Below, in pieces: positions 7,818 to 16,472 of a stretch of 64,000 bases of DNA. The stretch comes from G963677085 sp963677085 (GTDB lineage Bacteria; Planctomycetota; Planctomycetia; Pirellulales; Thermoguttaceae). A model generated the notes under the pieces. The model had not been told where the DNA came from and did not search any database. It was given only the letters and a program-made list of their open reading frames with translations. The position numbers and the translations under genes are program-made. The stretch lies in the NCBI GenBank assembly GCA_963677085.2, contig CAXXFH010000004.1, forward strand, positions 3,906,001-3,970,000, in the 5' to 3' direction. Within the stretch, counting starts at the first letter, position 1; the number at the start of each line of letters is the position of its first letter.

Positions 7818-8750
7818 TTAGCGACGATGGTGTGCCACGATCACTTCGGCCAGTAGGCCGATCATGCATGTCATGAAGCCGGTGACTATGATCACGATGT
7901 CCGACTCCTGCATGCTACCCGTGTAGACGAAGCTCAAAATGCTTTTCAACATGCCGACCGCGATGACCAACGCGGCCAACGGCAGAAACACCTTTAGGGG
8001 CCTGAAATACAGCACCATCCGCAGCACGGTGCTAAGGTAAGCGGCTGTGTCCTTGATGGGATGAAATTTGCTTTTTCCGATCCGAGGGCGGTACTCCGTC
8101 GGTACGTATTTCACCGCGTAGCCGTTGGTCAGAAAGGCCAACGTCATGGTTGTCACACAGCTAAACCCGTCGGGCACCACCCACAGCCAGCGAAGCATTT
8201 CACTGCGTTTGAAGGCCTTCAGCCCGGTGTTCAAGTCGGGGATCTTATGCCCGGTCAGGTAACAGGCTAGCTTACGGATGAACCATTTGGCGGGCCGGCG
8301 GAGCCAGGGCAGGGTGCCCTTCTCGCTAGTCCGCGCGCCGTTGACCTGATCGTAATCGGGGAAATAGGCCATCAATTGAGGAATCGTGTGGGGGTCGTAG
8401 CTGCCGTCGGCGTCGAGCATTACGACGACCTCGCCCCGTGCTTCACGGATACCGACCTTTCGGGCGGCTCCTGCTCCTCGCTGTTCGGGGCACCGAATCA
8501 CGCGGACCGGACATTGCCAGCACTCCGCGGCAAACTCTTCGATGAGTCGAGCCGTGTCGTCGGTCGAGGCGTCGTCGACGACCAGAATTTCGTATCGCCA
8601 GGGCTCGTTGCTGAGAACGTCGACGATTTCGGTCAACACCTGACGAATCGCTTGACGCTCGTTGTACGCCGGTAGCAATACTGTGAGATGCCAAGGCGCG
8701 GCAACTTCCGTAGCCGAGGTGGAGAGGACCTGTGTTTGCCAACCTTCCAT
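7818..8750 (-). CDS. Family 2 glycosyltransferase, membrane-anchored
   Basis: The 310-residue protein has a GT-A fold. HLTVLLPAYNERQAIRQVL opens the domain, ILVVDDASTDDTARLI follows, and VVMLDADGSYDPHTIPQL holds the DxD metal site. The family-typical GLKAFKRSEML comes later. Two C-terminal membrane helices (about residues 240-300) place it on the cytoplasmic membrane, as in dolichyl/polyprenyl-phosphate sugar transferases (DPM1/ArnC-like). It probably transfers a sugar to polyprenyl phosphate or to a lipid-linked glycan. The ATG at 8750 with GGAG seven bases upstream is preferred to the open frame reaching 8873. It is first in the minus-strand surface-glycan series. Confidence 0.85.
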   Translation of the reverse strand: MEGWQTQVLSTSATEVAAPWHLTVLLPAYNERQAIRQVLTEIVDVLSNEPWRYEILVVDDASTDDTARLIEEFAAECWQCPVRVIRCPEQRGAGAARKVGIREARGEVVVMLDADGSYDPHTIPQLMAYFPDYDQVNGARTSEKGTLPWLRRPAKWFIRKLACYLTGHKIPDLNTGLKAFKRSEMLRWLWVVPDGFSCVTTMTLAFLTNGYAVKYVPTEYRPRIGKSKFHPIKDTAAYLSTVLRMVLYFRPLKVFLPLAALVIAVGMLKSILSFVYTGSMQESDIVIIVTGFMTCMIGLLAEVIVAHHRR

Positions 8751-8962
8751 GGTACGGCTCCAGGCGGTGGTACTGATGTTAAGCGGACACAAAACACCGA
8801 AGCTATCGTGCAGCGCGGTGCCGAATTTTATAACACACCGATCCCCGGCCGACCAAGGGCAATCGTCGGGCAAGTGGTAGCGAAGGATTCCACTTTTCCC
8901 TGGTTTTCCGGCTGCCGTGCTTTGCGTGGGGGCCAGAATTCCAGAAATTCAACGCTGGCAAC

Positions 8963-8999
8963 AAAAAAAGCCGGACCCACGACAATGTGAGTCCGGCTT
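8963..8999 (-). terminator. Rho-independent terminator of the Cys-rich protein gene
   Basis: On the minus strand AAGCCGGAC (with further pairing CTCAC/GTGGG) pairs with GTCCGGCTT and is followed by seven T. It sits about 90 bp downstream of the stop codon at 9090, in the right orientation. Confidence 0.88.
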
Positions 9000-9089
9000 C
9001 GATCGATTACCTAACCGGAACGTAGCCAACAGGGCAGGCGACGTTCGGCCGAAACTTGCCACCGGGACAGGTTTCGTGAATCGTTTTAA

Positions 9090-9788
9090 CTAGGCTGCGG
9101 GAGCTTCGGGAGCGGCGGGAGCCGCAGGAGCTTCGGGGGCAGCCGGTGCTTCGGGAGCAGCCGGAGCCGCAGGAGCGGCGGGCGCTTCGGGAGCGGCAGC
9201 CGGCGCTTCTTCGACGGCGGCAGCGGGCTCACAAGCAGCCGGTTCGCAGCAGGCTGGTTCGCAGCAAGCGTCGGCGCAGCAAGTCTTCGGACGGCAAGCC
9301 CGCAGGCGGGCCAGCAGACCGCAGCGCGTCCTGGGGGCGCAGGTGGCGGGCTCACAAGCAGCCGGCTCACAAACTGCGGGTTCGCAGGCAGCGGGCTCGC
9401 AAGCGGCGGGCTCGCAGCAGGCGGCGGCGCAGCAAGTCTTCGGACGGCAAGCCCGCAGACGGGCCAGCAGATTGCAGCGCTTCTTGGGAGCACAAGTGGC
9501 GGGCTCACAAGCAGCCGGCTCACAGACGGCGGGCTCGCAAACAGCGGGCTCACAGCAGGCCGGTTCGCAGCAGACCTTCGGACGGCACGTCCGGAGGCTA
9601 CGCAGCTTGGTCAGCAGCGAGCACTTCGGAGCGCAAGTGGCCGGCTCGCAAGCAGCCGGTTCACAGGCGGCCGGCTCACATACGGCCGGAGCACAACAAT
9701 CGGCGGCTACCGCCGTCTGGACACCACTAAGCATGATGGCACCCAGCACCGCGACGAACATCGCGAGGGTAACGTAAGTGCGACTCAT
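9090..9788 (-). CDS. Secreted Cys-rich repeat protein (CEPAxC repeats)
   Basis: The 232-residue protein has a clear signal peptide (MSRTYVTLAMFVAVLGAIML, cleavage near AVAAD). About 36 cysteines follow in a highly ordered pattern: runs of CEPA[AV]C pentads, then ATCAP, a basic block (C.LL..LR.CRPK.CC), then CEPACCEPA. This composite unit is present three times. The C-terminus is an Ala/Pro/Glu tail (EAPAAPAAP). ATG 9788 has GGAGG eight bases upstream, and a strong terminator follows the gene, so it is probably a well-expressed single-gene unit. Such a protein could be disulfide cross-linked in the cell wall or bind metal; neither is shown. No catalytic motif is present. Confidence 0.8.
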   Translation of the reverse strand: MSRTYVTLAMFVAVLGAIMLSGVQTAVAADCCAPAVCEPAACEPAACEPATCAPKCSLLTKLRSLRTCRPKVCCEPACCEPAVCEPAVCEPAACEPATCAPKKRCNLLARLRACRPKTCCAAACCEPAACEPAACEPAVCEPAACEPATCAPRTRCGLLARLRACRPKTCCADACCEPACCEPAACEPAAAVEEAPAAAPEAPAAPAAPAAPEAPAAPEAPAAPAAPEAPAA

Positions 9789-10143
9789 TCGAGAAACCTC
9801 CAACTAGAAAAACAGGTACCGTAGCGTTAAGGAACTCAACATTCTCGCCGTCGATTACGTTTGCTTCAGTGATCCCCCAACTCCGACGGCGGACAATTGG
9901 GGCGACGTCATGTCGACTGTACGACCCGAAACGGTGATTTCAAACGCTGCCCTGTTAAAGCTGCATCACCGATCAAATACCTCGTGCGCCGCACAGTTCA
10001 GTTTGTTAAGCTAGCATAGTTATGCGGGTTGTCAACGGGTGAGAGGCGAATTTATATGCGTTGGGCTGCCCCGGGGCTCTGGGGTGTTTGGATCGTATAA
10101 GAAAAAAATCCGAACTTTGGCGGATGGACTCCTCGTCTGAAAA
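9789..10143. other. Intergenic gap, presumed promoter of the Cys-rich gene
   Basis: These 355 bp are unusually AT-balanced for the window. They must contain the promoter of the minus-strand Cys-rich gene, but I cannot assign -35 and -10 boxes with confidence. No repeat of the local families and no open frame worth reporting is visible. Confidence 0.4.
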
Positions 10144-10180
10144 CAAAAAAAGGAGGGCCCCCGCGATCAGGGCCCTCCCT
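10144..10180 (-). terminator. Rho-independent terminator of the 10336-10947 lipoprotein gene
   Basis: On the minus strand AGGGAGGGCCC pairs with GGGCCCTCCT around a short loop and is followed by seven T and then GTTTTC. It lies about 155 bp downstream of the lipoprotein stop codon. Confidence 0.85.
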
Positions 10181-10335
10181 CGTGGTGTTCGGTAAGTGAA
10201 ATATCTGGAATGGGTTACGGCATCGGAATTTCGACAATAACGAGCGGAAATGTGAGGGGCAAGCCGCAGACCGCTTTCCGTGGGTTCCCACGCGTTTGGA
10301 AATTTTCCCAAAAAAATCTGCGGCAGCCGCCCAGT

Positions 10336-10947
10336 TCAACGCCGTAATTCGCCTTCTCGGGACTCGGGAACTTGAGCCTGCATTGCCGCCGCTTCTTGGG
10401 CCCGGCGACGTGTTTCTTCTGCCAGCCACTTCTGTTTCTGGATCATCTCTTGCGGGTTCTCGAAATTCAGCAGCAACGGCGGTTCGCCGGCAAATACCGT
10501 GGCCGCTACGCCTGCGATTCGCCAACCCTCGGGTTCATTGCGAAGTACCCATACGATCGGATCGCTGCGACGTTGAGCATCGGCGTCGAGATCGCTCCAG
10601 GTGCTATGAACCCGGGCGGCGTCGGCGTTGAGGAATTCCACTTCGCCAACTTCATAGCTGGCCGTGTCACTGCCCGGGGGAGCCACGACGAGATCCATGC
10701 GGGCAGTCTCTTCTCGGGCCTTTGTGGTCAACAAGCCGGCGGCCGTATCATCGTTGCCCGTTCGAACGGCCTCGAGAAACTGTTTTACGGCCACCGCTGG
10801 TCCATTCGCGGTGACAGATGTCATGGCGGCCGCAGAATTCGAGTCGCTTGGATTCGTCTCGCTAGTCTGTGGCGGTTGCGATTCACCGCAGCCCACCAAG
10901 CTTACGACCAGCAGTAACAACCAACTTGTTTGTGGAAAACGCCACAT
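10336..10947 (-). CDS. Lipoprotein of unknown function
   Basis: The 203-residue protein starts MWRFPQTSWLLLLVVSLVGC, a textbook lipoprotein signal with Cys20. A Ser/Thr/Asn-rich linker is followed by a compact domain from about residue 50 (AVAVKQFLEAVRTGNDDTAAGLL). This resembles the NTF2-like or DUF4878-type lipoprotein pattern, in which a helix plus a bent sheet follows the lipid anchor (VHSTWSDLD, IVWVLRNEPEGWRIAGV). The end is Glu/Arg/Gln-rich and helical. The start is fixed by AGGAG nine bases upstream; a longer frame to 11247 has no merit. No ligand or enzyme role can be read. Confidence 0.72.
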   Translation of the reverse strand: MWRFPQTSWLLLLVVSLVGCGESQPPQTSETNPSDSNSAAAMTSVTANGPAVAVKQFLEAVRTGNDDTAAGLLTTKAREETARMDLVVAPPGSDTASYEVGEVEFLNADAARVHSTWSDLDADAQRRSDPIVWVLRNEPEGWRIAGVAATVFAGEPPLLLNFENPQEMIQKQKWLAEETRRRAQEAAAMQAQVPESREGELRR

Positions 10948-11342
10948 CCGTGCTTCTCCTGTCTGTCGCTCTTTTCCCGATCTTACCCAAAAGGGCACAT
11001 TATCGGTGTGATTCCCACGTGTTGTTTCGAGATTCTCTCGCCGGAATCGGGAAGGCCACACGTTTCGATGCGATCCATTTCCTGGGCGAGGCCGTCTCCA
11101 ACCGGTGTCCGCGCAACGCCCTCCCGACTTTGGCGGCGGAGTGTCGCCAAAAAACGCGGGCAAGTCAAGACGAAAAGACACCGTTCTGCCTTGGGTTTTG
11201 GAACGAGATTTGACACTACCAACCGTGTTACCCAAAATGCCATTCATACCGCTGTCGTGGGCGCGGCCCTCGGTTTCGGTGATTCCATCGTTTTGCCAGC
11301 CCCGTCATCACTCCAAAAATCGATGCAGAAGAGGAGACCTCA
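10948..11342. other. Divergent promoter region
   Basis: These 395 bp separate the minus-strand lipoprotein gene and the plus-strand DUF6259-like gene, so both promoters should lie here. I see no repeat of the local families and no convincing operator palindrome. Confidence 0.4.
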
Positions 11343-13595
11343 GTGAGATGCCTCATTCCGTGGCTTGTTTCGAAAGTGATCGGCTTCCTCGACGCTGCAA
11401 CCTTCGAACCGCGATTCCGGTTGGCCGTTTTCTGCTGTCTGGTTGTGCTGGTATCGACGTTGGTGTCCGACGTCGCAACGGCCGCGGAGGTTGTGTCGCT
11501 GGAGAATGATTCGCTTCGCGCCCAGTGGGACGCTAAGCGGGGGACGCTGGTTTCGCTGAAGGATAAACGCACTGACCGCGAATGGATCGACCCGACCGTC
11601 AAGCCCCCCCTCTACAAGCTCCAACTCGTCGACCAGAAGTCGCCCATTTCGTCGACCGCGGCAAAGACGGTCAACGTCCGGCAGGAGCAAAACACCGTAA
11701 TCATCGAGAGCACGCACGACGAGCCCTTGGCGCTGAACGTGACGTGCCGATTCTGGCTCGAAAAGGATTCGTCCAGTGTGTTGGGACGCATCGCCATTCG
11801 CTCGAAGGTACCTTGCCGCCTGGACGGTGTTTGCTTCCCGTTGGTGGCGTTGCGACTGCCGTTTTCGGGTTCTGGTGAAAAAGATCGGGTGCTGTTGCCC
11901 ATGTGCGACGGCGCGATGCTGCTGAATCCGGCCGAGAATTCGCCGCATCGTCAGCTTAGGTATCCCGGTATGGCTTCGATGCAGGTGATGGCGGCCTTCG
12001 ATCCGGCGGCCGGCGTGTACCTGGCCAGTCGCGATCACGAGGCGCACACCAAGATGTTCTGCACCCGACGCGCCGACAACAAGGCCCTGGAGTTGAGCAT
12101 CGATCATTTGTTGCCGCAAACGCCCGTGAGCCAATGGGAATTGGGCTACGACGTGGACTTGGCGGCGCTGCGTCCTTCGCCGGGGCTCGATGAAATTACC
12201 TGGGAATCGGCGGCCGATCGGTATCGCCGTTGGGCACTAAAACAGCCGTGGTGCGGCCAGGCAATGGCCCAACGGGTGGCCGCCGGCGACATTCCTACGT
12301 GGCTTGTCGAACCGACGTTGCTGTTCACCTTTTCGCTTCGCGGAAAGATGCCCGATGGAAGTGTGGGCAATCGTTTGCCGTTGCTGGTCGAACAGGTCGA
12401 CCGATGGAGCAAGCTGGTTGGCGCGCCGATCACTTGTTTGATCATTTCGTGGGAAAAGCTCGACACGTGGACCACGCCCGACTACTTTCCACCCTACGGC
12501 GGCGAGAAGCAGTTCGAGGCAGCTACCAAGGAACTCCACAACCGAGGCCATCGCACGATGGTCTTTCTGTCGGGCTTGCACTGGACACTGCGCAAAGAAA
12601 TGGCGAAGTCCGATCGCCCTGCGGTGTCGGTGGATCAAGAAGCCGAGTTCGACCGTCGCGGTCGCGCGTCGGCCATTAGCGATGCGCAGGGTGAAACTGT
12701 CCTCAGGGGAAAACCCGACAGTGGCATCGGGCTATCTGCCACTATTTGTCCCAGCACGGCCTTGGCGCGGGAGATCCTTGTGGGAACGTCCGAACGTTGC
12801 CAGCAGTTGGGGATCGATTGCGTCCAGGTTGACCAAATTGTCGGCGGGGGGATGAAATCTTGTTTCCACCCCAAGCACGAACATCCGCCCGGCGGCGGCA
12901 CGTGGGGCAGCCAGTCGCTCTACCGGATATTCGACGAGATCCGCCGGCAAGGCAAGGCACGCGATCCGAACTTTGCGTTTTCCATCGAGGAGCCGGGCGA
13001 ATTCTACTTGCCGCTATTGGATACGTATCACGCCCGAGATTTGCACCAGGGACGTTGGCCGCGCACGGGCGCCGGTTTGCTGGGCGTGCCGCTGTTTTCG
13101 CACGTGTATCACGATTTTTCGTCGGGCTACGGCAGCGAGGGTTGCTACGTCTCGGAGCGGCCCAGCCGGTTGGCCATGTATCAGATGGGCATGAACCTGG
13201 TTTGCGGCAAGATTCCGGCGGTGGCCCTGTGGGGGCGTTGGTGCGAGCCGGAAAAGGTCGATCCTCCGCAGCAGCGGCTTCTACGAGAACACATTGAACT
13301 GTGGCGTGGTCCGGCCGGCGAGTTCCTCAACTACGGCCAACGCGTGGCGCTGCCGCCGCTGGATGTGCCGTCGTGCGACATGACATTTCGCGAGAAGAAC
13401 GGCACGCCCCGTCCGTTGACGTTGCCGACCGTGCTGCACAGCGGCTGGCGGCTGCCCGACGGGCGTGTGGGAACGCTGCTCGTTTGCGTCGACGACAAGC
13501 CGGTTGAATTCACCTTCGGCACTGAAAAGCTCACACTCGAACCGGGCGAAGCCGTATTCCGGCCGCGTCTTTGCACGTCTAAGAACGTGTTTTGA
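11343..13595 (+). CDS. Secreted DUF6259-like putative glycosidase
   Basis: The 750-residue exported protein starts at GTG 11343 with AGGAG six bases upstream. The hydrophobic segment at residues ~25-48 ending TAAEVV is a late signal peptide. The N-terminal ~270 residues are beta-sandwich-like (VVSLENDSLRAQWDAKRGTLVSLKD). The middle looks like a TIM barrel (TCLIISWEKLDTWTTPDYFPPYGGEKQF, GIDCVQVDQIVGGG, FAFSIEEPGEFY). This architecture and length recall DUF6259 proteins and other GH36/GH31-like enzymes of planctomycetes. IEEPGE and VQVDQ are candidate acidic catalytic sites, unproven. The final codons (SKNVF, stop) come from a MITE-like element, so the C-terminus has been altered by insertion. 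Confidence 0.65.
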   Translation: MRCLIPWLVSKVIGFLDAATFEPRFRLAVFCCLVVLVSTLVSDVATAAEVVSLENDSLRAQWDAKRGTLVSLKDKRTDREWIDPTVKPPLYKLQLVDQKSPISSTAAKTVNVRQEQNTVIIESTHDEPLALNVTCRFWLEKDSSSVLGRIAIRSKVPCRLDGVCFPLVALRLPFSGSGEKDRVLLPMCDGAMLLNPAENSPHRQLRYPGMASMQVMAAFDPAAGVYLASRDHEAHTKMFCTRRADNKALELSIDHLLPQTPVSQWELGYDVDLAALRPSPGLDEITWESAADRYRRWALKQPWCGQAMAQRVAAGDIPTWLVEPTLLFTFSLRGKMPDGSVGNRLPLLVEQVDRWSKLVGAPITCLIISWEKLDTWTTPDYFPPYGGEKQFEAATKELHNRGHRTMVFLSGLHWTLRKEMAKSDRPAVSVDQEAEFDRRGRASAISDAQGETVLRGKPDSGIGLSATICPSTALAREILVGTSERCQQLGIDCVQVDQIVGGGMKSCFHPKHEHPPGGGTWGSQSLYRIFDEIRRQGKARDPNFAFSIEEPGEFYLPLLDTYHARDLHQGRWPRTGAGLLGVPLFSHVYHDFSSGYGSEGCYVSERPSRLAMYQMGMNLVCGKIPAVALWGRWCEPEKVDPPQQRLLREHIELWRGPAGEFLNYGQRVALPPLDVPSCDMTFREKNGTPRPLTLPTVLHSGWRLPDGRVGTLLVCVDDKPVEFTFGTEKLTLEPGEAVFRPRLCTSKNVF

Positions 13596-13771
13596 AAATC
13601 TGCTCCCCTCTCCCTTCGGGGAGAGGGGTCGGGGGTGAGGGGATTGTCGCGACAAGGATTTTTCTGAAAACAACCTCTTTGCCACTACAAATCGCCCTCA
13701 CCCGGTGGCTTCGCCGCCACCCTCTCCCGCCGAGCGGGAGAGGGTGCGCCATTTTTTCAAAACACGTTCTG
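13581..13771. repeat. MITE/REPIN-like element, copy B (191 bp, best preserved)
   Basis: Left end AAGAACGTGTTTTGAAAA, right end TTTTTTCAAAACACGTTCTG: an inverted repeat of about 17 bp. Between them are hairpin 1 (CCCCTCTCCC-TTCG-GGGAGAGGGG plus TCGGGGGTGAGGGG), a 50-bp AT-richer spacer, then GGTGGCTTCGCCGCC and hairpin 2 (CCCTCTCCCGCC-GAGCGGGAGAGGG). The left end carries the stop codon of the preceding gene. Confidence 0.8.
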
Positions 13772-13850
13772 AGAAAGATTTACCCCAAAAGGCCGACTGA
13801 TTTGCGACTGGGGCGTGGTGTCCGGTATAATCCTCACTTGCGCAGTACGG

Positions 13851-13970
13851 GTGGCACCGACGATTTTCCGCGTTTGAGCTTGCTGACCGTGAAGACATGC
13901 CCGGAAAATCGTCGGTGTTGCCTTGGCTACAAGAGGATCACGACGCGGCGGCGAATCCCTCTCGTCGCGC
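13851..13970. repeat. Dispersed repeat family R4 (ACCGACGATTTTCCG hairpin)
   Basis: The arms GGCACCGACGATTTTCCG and CGGAAAATCGTCGGTGTTGC form a long inverted repeat. They are followed by CAAGAGGATCACGACGCGGC and GAATCCCTCTCG. The same two-part layout is found at 51233-51357. Partial copies are at 18856-18911 and 5843-5914. The rest of the 13596-14041 gap is the MITE-like element and the promoter side of the LRR gene. Confidence 0.65.
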
Positions 13971-14041
13971 AGTAAGGGCGCTAGGCAATCCGGCTGGTGG
14001 CTTCAGGAGGTCACGACAGGCCGTCGTGAAAGGATGTACAA

Positions 14042-15325
14042 ATGCGATTCTGTTCTCTAACCATCATGGTCCAAGTTGTCCTGGGGATATTGCTTGCATC
14101 GCCGAATTTGTTCGCCGCTGGGCCCTCACCCGAGGAGACGGACAATGCTAAGTACTTACGCAGTCTGGAGGCGATCCTAGAATTCGATCCGGACGGACAC
14201 GTCGTGTCTCTCCGTGACGGTCCCGACATGCGGGCAGCCGATTTGGAGCGACTTAAGGCGTTCCCCAGGCTCAAGGAACTTGCTATTGGCAATTACACTG
14301 ATTTTTTCAATGATCGGGGCCTTAGTCACCTTGCCCGTCTCGCGACGCTGGAGAGTCTGACAATACGGTGTCCCTACGTCTGGAACGGTGATATTCAACC
14401 CATATCGAAGCTTTCCCAGTTGAAGTTGCTGGATCTGGCCTACTGCGAGATTACCGACGACGGTCTCCGTCACATCAGTGGTTTCCGCAATCTTCGGACG
14501 CTGGAACTTCACGACACGGAAGTCTCCACGCACGCACTCGAACGGTTGGCCTCTCTTGAAAACCTCGAATGCCTGGGGATAAGCCATACGAAAATATCCC
14601 CCAAGACCTTTGCAGGTTCCAAAGTGCCGCCGAAACTAAGAGTGTTGACGGCAGTTCGCACCGACTTAGGGGATTCTGCGCTGGAATCGATTGCCCGCAT
14701 GGAGAATCTGGAAGTGCTTTGGGTCGGCTTTACCCACATCAGCGATTCCGGCCTGGTAAGTCTGCGTAAGCTGCGACTCAAATCGCTTTGGATGCAATAC
14801 ACGGAGATTGGCGATGCGGGGATCAAAAACCTGGAAGGACTCGCCACGCTGGAGGAGCTTAATCTGTGGTCCACGCGGGTGACGGACAAGGGAATAAGTT
14901 ACCTGGCAACTATGCCTAAGATTCGCACCCTACTTATTGGCAGTCTGAACATCGGCGATTTGAGCACGCCAACGGTGGGCAAGCTTGAGCACCTCGAAGT
15001 CCTCGACCTGAGCTATACCGATGTTACGGATCGGGGAGTCGAACGATTGTCGCGGCTAAAGAACCTGAAACGGCTCAACCTGTCGGATACCCAAATTACA
15101 GACAGTTGTCTCCGTACGCTTTCCGGATTCAAACAACTCGAATGGGTCAATCTGGACCGAACAGGCGTATCCGACGCTGGTTTGCCCGCACTCCGCTCAC
15201 TGAAAAACCTGAAATTCGTCGGAGTCGCCTTTACCAAGGTAACAAAAGACGGAGCGAAGTCGCTGCAGGACGCCATTCCCGGCTGCAACGTTGCGACGTA
15301 TTCCGGCAATCGGGAACTGTGGTAA
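14042..15325 (+). CDS. Exported leucine-rich repeat protein
   Basis: The 427-residue protein has a signal peptide (residues 1-25, ending LFAAG). From about residue 70 to the end it is a run of roughly 13 leucine-rich repeats of 23-25 residues, with consensus L..L..L.LS.T.ITD.GL..L (for example LEVLDLSYTDVTDRGVERLS and LKRLNLSDTQITDSCLRTLS). This cysteine-free, Thr-ladder type is common in planctomycetes, where the proteins are often duplicated and of unknown partner. The fold implies protein binding in the periplasm or outside the cell. The ATG at 14042 has AAGGA eight bases upstream. Confidence 0.85.
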   Translation: MRFCSLTIMVQVVLGILLASPNLFAAGPSPEETDNAKYLRSLEAILEFDPDGHVVSLRDGPDMRAADLERLKAFPRLKELAIGNYTDFFNDRGLSHLARLATLESLTIRCPYVWNGDIQPISKLSQLKLLDLAYCEITDDGLRHISGFRNLRTLELHDTEVSTHALERLASLENLECLGISHTKISPKTFAGSKVPPKLRVLTAVRTDLGDSALESIARMENLEVLWVGFTHISDSGLVSLRKLRLKSLWMQYTEIGDAGIKNLEGLATLEELNLWSTRVTDKGISYLATMPKIRTLLIGSLNIGDLSTPTVGKLEHLEVLDLSYTDVTDRGVERLSRLKNLKRLNLSDTQITDSCLRTLSGFKQLEWVNLDRTGVSDAGLPALRSLKNLKFVGVAFTKVTKDGAKSLQDAIPGCNVATYSGNRELW

Positions 15326-15438
15326 GGAAATCCAGGCAAAACAACACTCAATACACTTATGATGACGCAGGTGGCGGAGTAGTCACCTCCTTTTCAGTCT
15401 GAGTAACTACACCCAAAATGCTTCAAGGAGATCGATTC

Positions 15439-16326
15439 ATGCGAAAGGTTCTTCAACTCGGCGTTGCCACATTGATTTCGCTCGTCATGATACAAGGCAG
15501 TCTGGCGGCCGATGATCAGAGTAACGCCGTCGGTCAGAGCAAGAGTTATCACGGTCCGACCGGTTTGCAGCTCTATAGCCTGCGCAACGTCTTCAAGGAA
15601 AAGGGCGTTACGGCCACGCTCGACATGGTGCAGAAGTGGGGATTTAAGTATGTCGAGGTGTCGGCCACCTACGACTTAACGCTGCCCGAGTTCAAGGCCG
15701 AACTCGAAAAACGTGGGCTGGTGCCGATTGGCAAGCATTTTCCGTACAACCGTTTGCGCGACGATATCGACGGCGTGATCCAAGAAGCCAAGCAACTGGG
15801 GATTCCCTACGTGGGTTGTGCCTGGATCGGACACAAAAAGCCGTTTGACGAGAAGCAGTGCCGCGAGGCGGCTGCCGTGTTCAACCGTGCAGGCAAGGCC
15901 CTTGCCGAGAACGGCATGAAGTTCTACTACCACAACCACGGCTACGAATTTTATCCCTACGGCGACGGTACGCTCTTCGACCTATTGGCCGCCGAGACCG
16001 ATCCGCAGTACGTGTTTTTCCAGATGGACGTGCTTTGGACCGTGTTTCCCGGTCAAGACCCGGCTAAGCTGCTGAAGAAGTATCCCAACCGCTGGCTGCT
16101 GTTCCACTTGAAGGATCTCAAGAAGGGCGTGCCCACGGGCAGCTTAGCTGGATCGACCGACTTGACGAACGACGTGACTTTAGGCACCGGCCAAGTGGAT
16201 TGGCCGGCCCTGCTGAAAGCGGCGCAAGAGGTTGGGGTGAAGTACTATTTCATCGAAGACGAGTCACCCACGGTCGTCGACCAGATTCCCCTGAGTTTGC
16301 GGTTCTTAGAGCAGGTGGAGTTCTGA
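15439..16326 (+). CDS. Exported sugar phosphate isomerase/epimerase-like protein
   Basis: The 295-residue protein has a signal peptide (MRKVLQLGVATLISLVMIQG, then SLAADD) and an AP_endonuc_2/xylose isomerase-like TIM barrel: GLQLYSLRNVFKEKGV, FKYVEVSATYDLTLPEFKAEL, KFYYHNHGYEF, FFQMDVLWTVFPGQDP, LLFHLKDLKKG and KYYFIEDESP. The N-H-x-x-E, D, H and E residues match the metal ligands of this family. Exported members are frequent in planctomycete carbohydrate clusters and probably act on sugars or inositols outside the cytoplasm, but substrates are unknown. ATG 15439 with AAGGAG upstream is chosen; the ATG at 15418 precedes that box and is rejected. Confidence 0.82.
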   Translation: MRKVLQLGVATLISLVMIQGSLAADDQSNAVGQSKSYHGPTGLQLYSLRNVFKEKGVTATLDMVQKWGFKYVEVSATYDLTLPEFKAELEKRGLVPIGKHFPYNRLRDDIDGVIQEAKQLGIPYVGCAWIGHKKPFDEKQCREAAAVFNRAGKALAENGMKFYYHNHGYEFYPYGDGTLFDLLAAETDPQYVFFQMDVLWTVFPGQDPAKLLKKYPNRWLLFHLKDLKKGVPTGSLAGSTDLTNDVTLGTGQVDWPALLKAAQEVGVKYYFIEDESPTVVDQIPLSLRFLEQVEF

Positions 16327-16349
16327 GGTGGATTGAGGATCGACTGATA

Positions 16350-16435
16350 AGTTACTTGCCGATTTGCCGGGACGTGCTTCGCAACGTCCCTCGGTTCCCG
16401 CCTTGATGAAGGACAGGTCATTCTTCGGGCCGAGG
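16350..16435 (+). repeat. Dispersed repeat family R5b, copy 1
   Basis: The core is GTTACTTGCCGATTTGCCGG, then GACGTGCTTCGCAACGTCCC (a small hairpin), then a C-rich stretch and TTCTTCGGGCCGAGG. Copies occur at 20786-20876 (same strand) and 28501-28575 (opposite strand). Confidence 0.68.
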
Positions 16436-16472
16436 TCGTGGGAATAAAATCTCTATCAACAGGAAAGCTACC

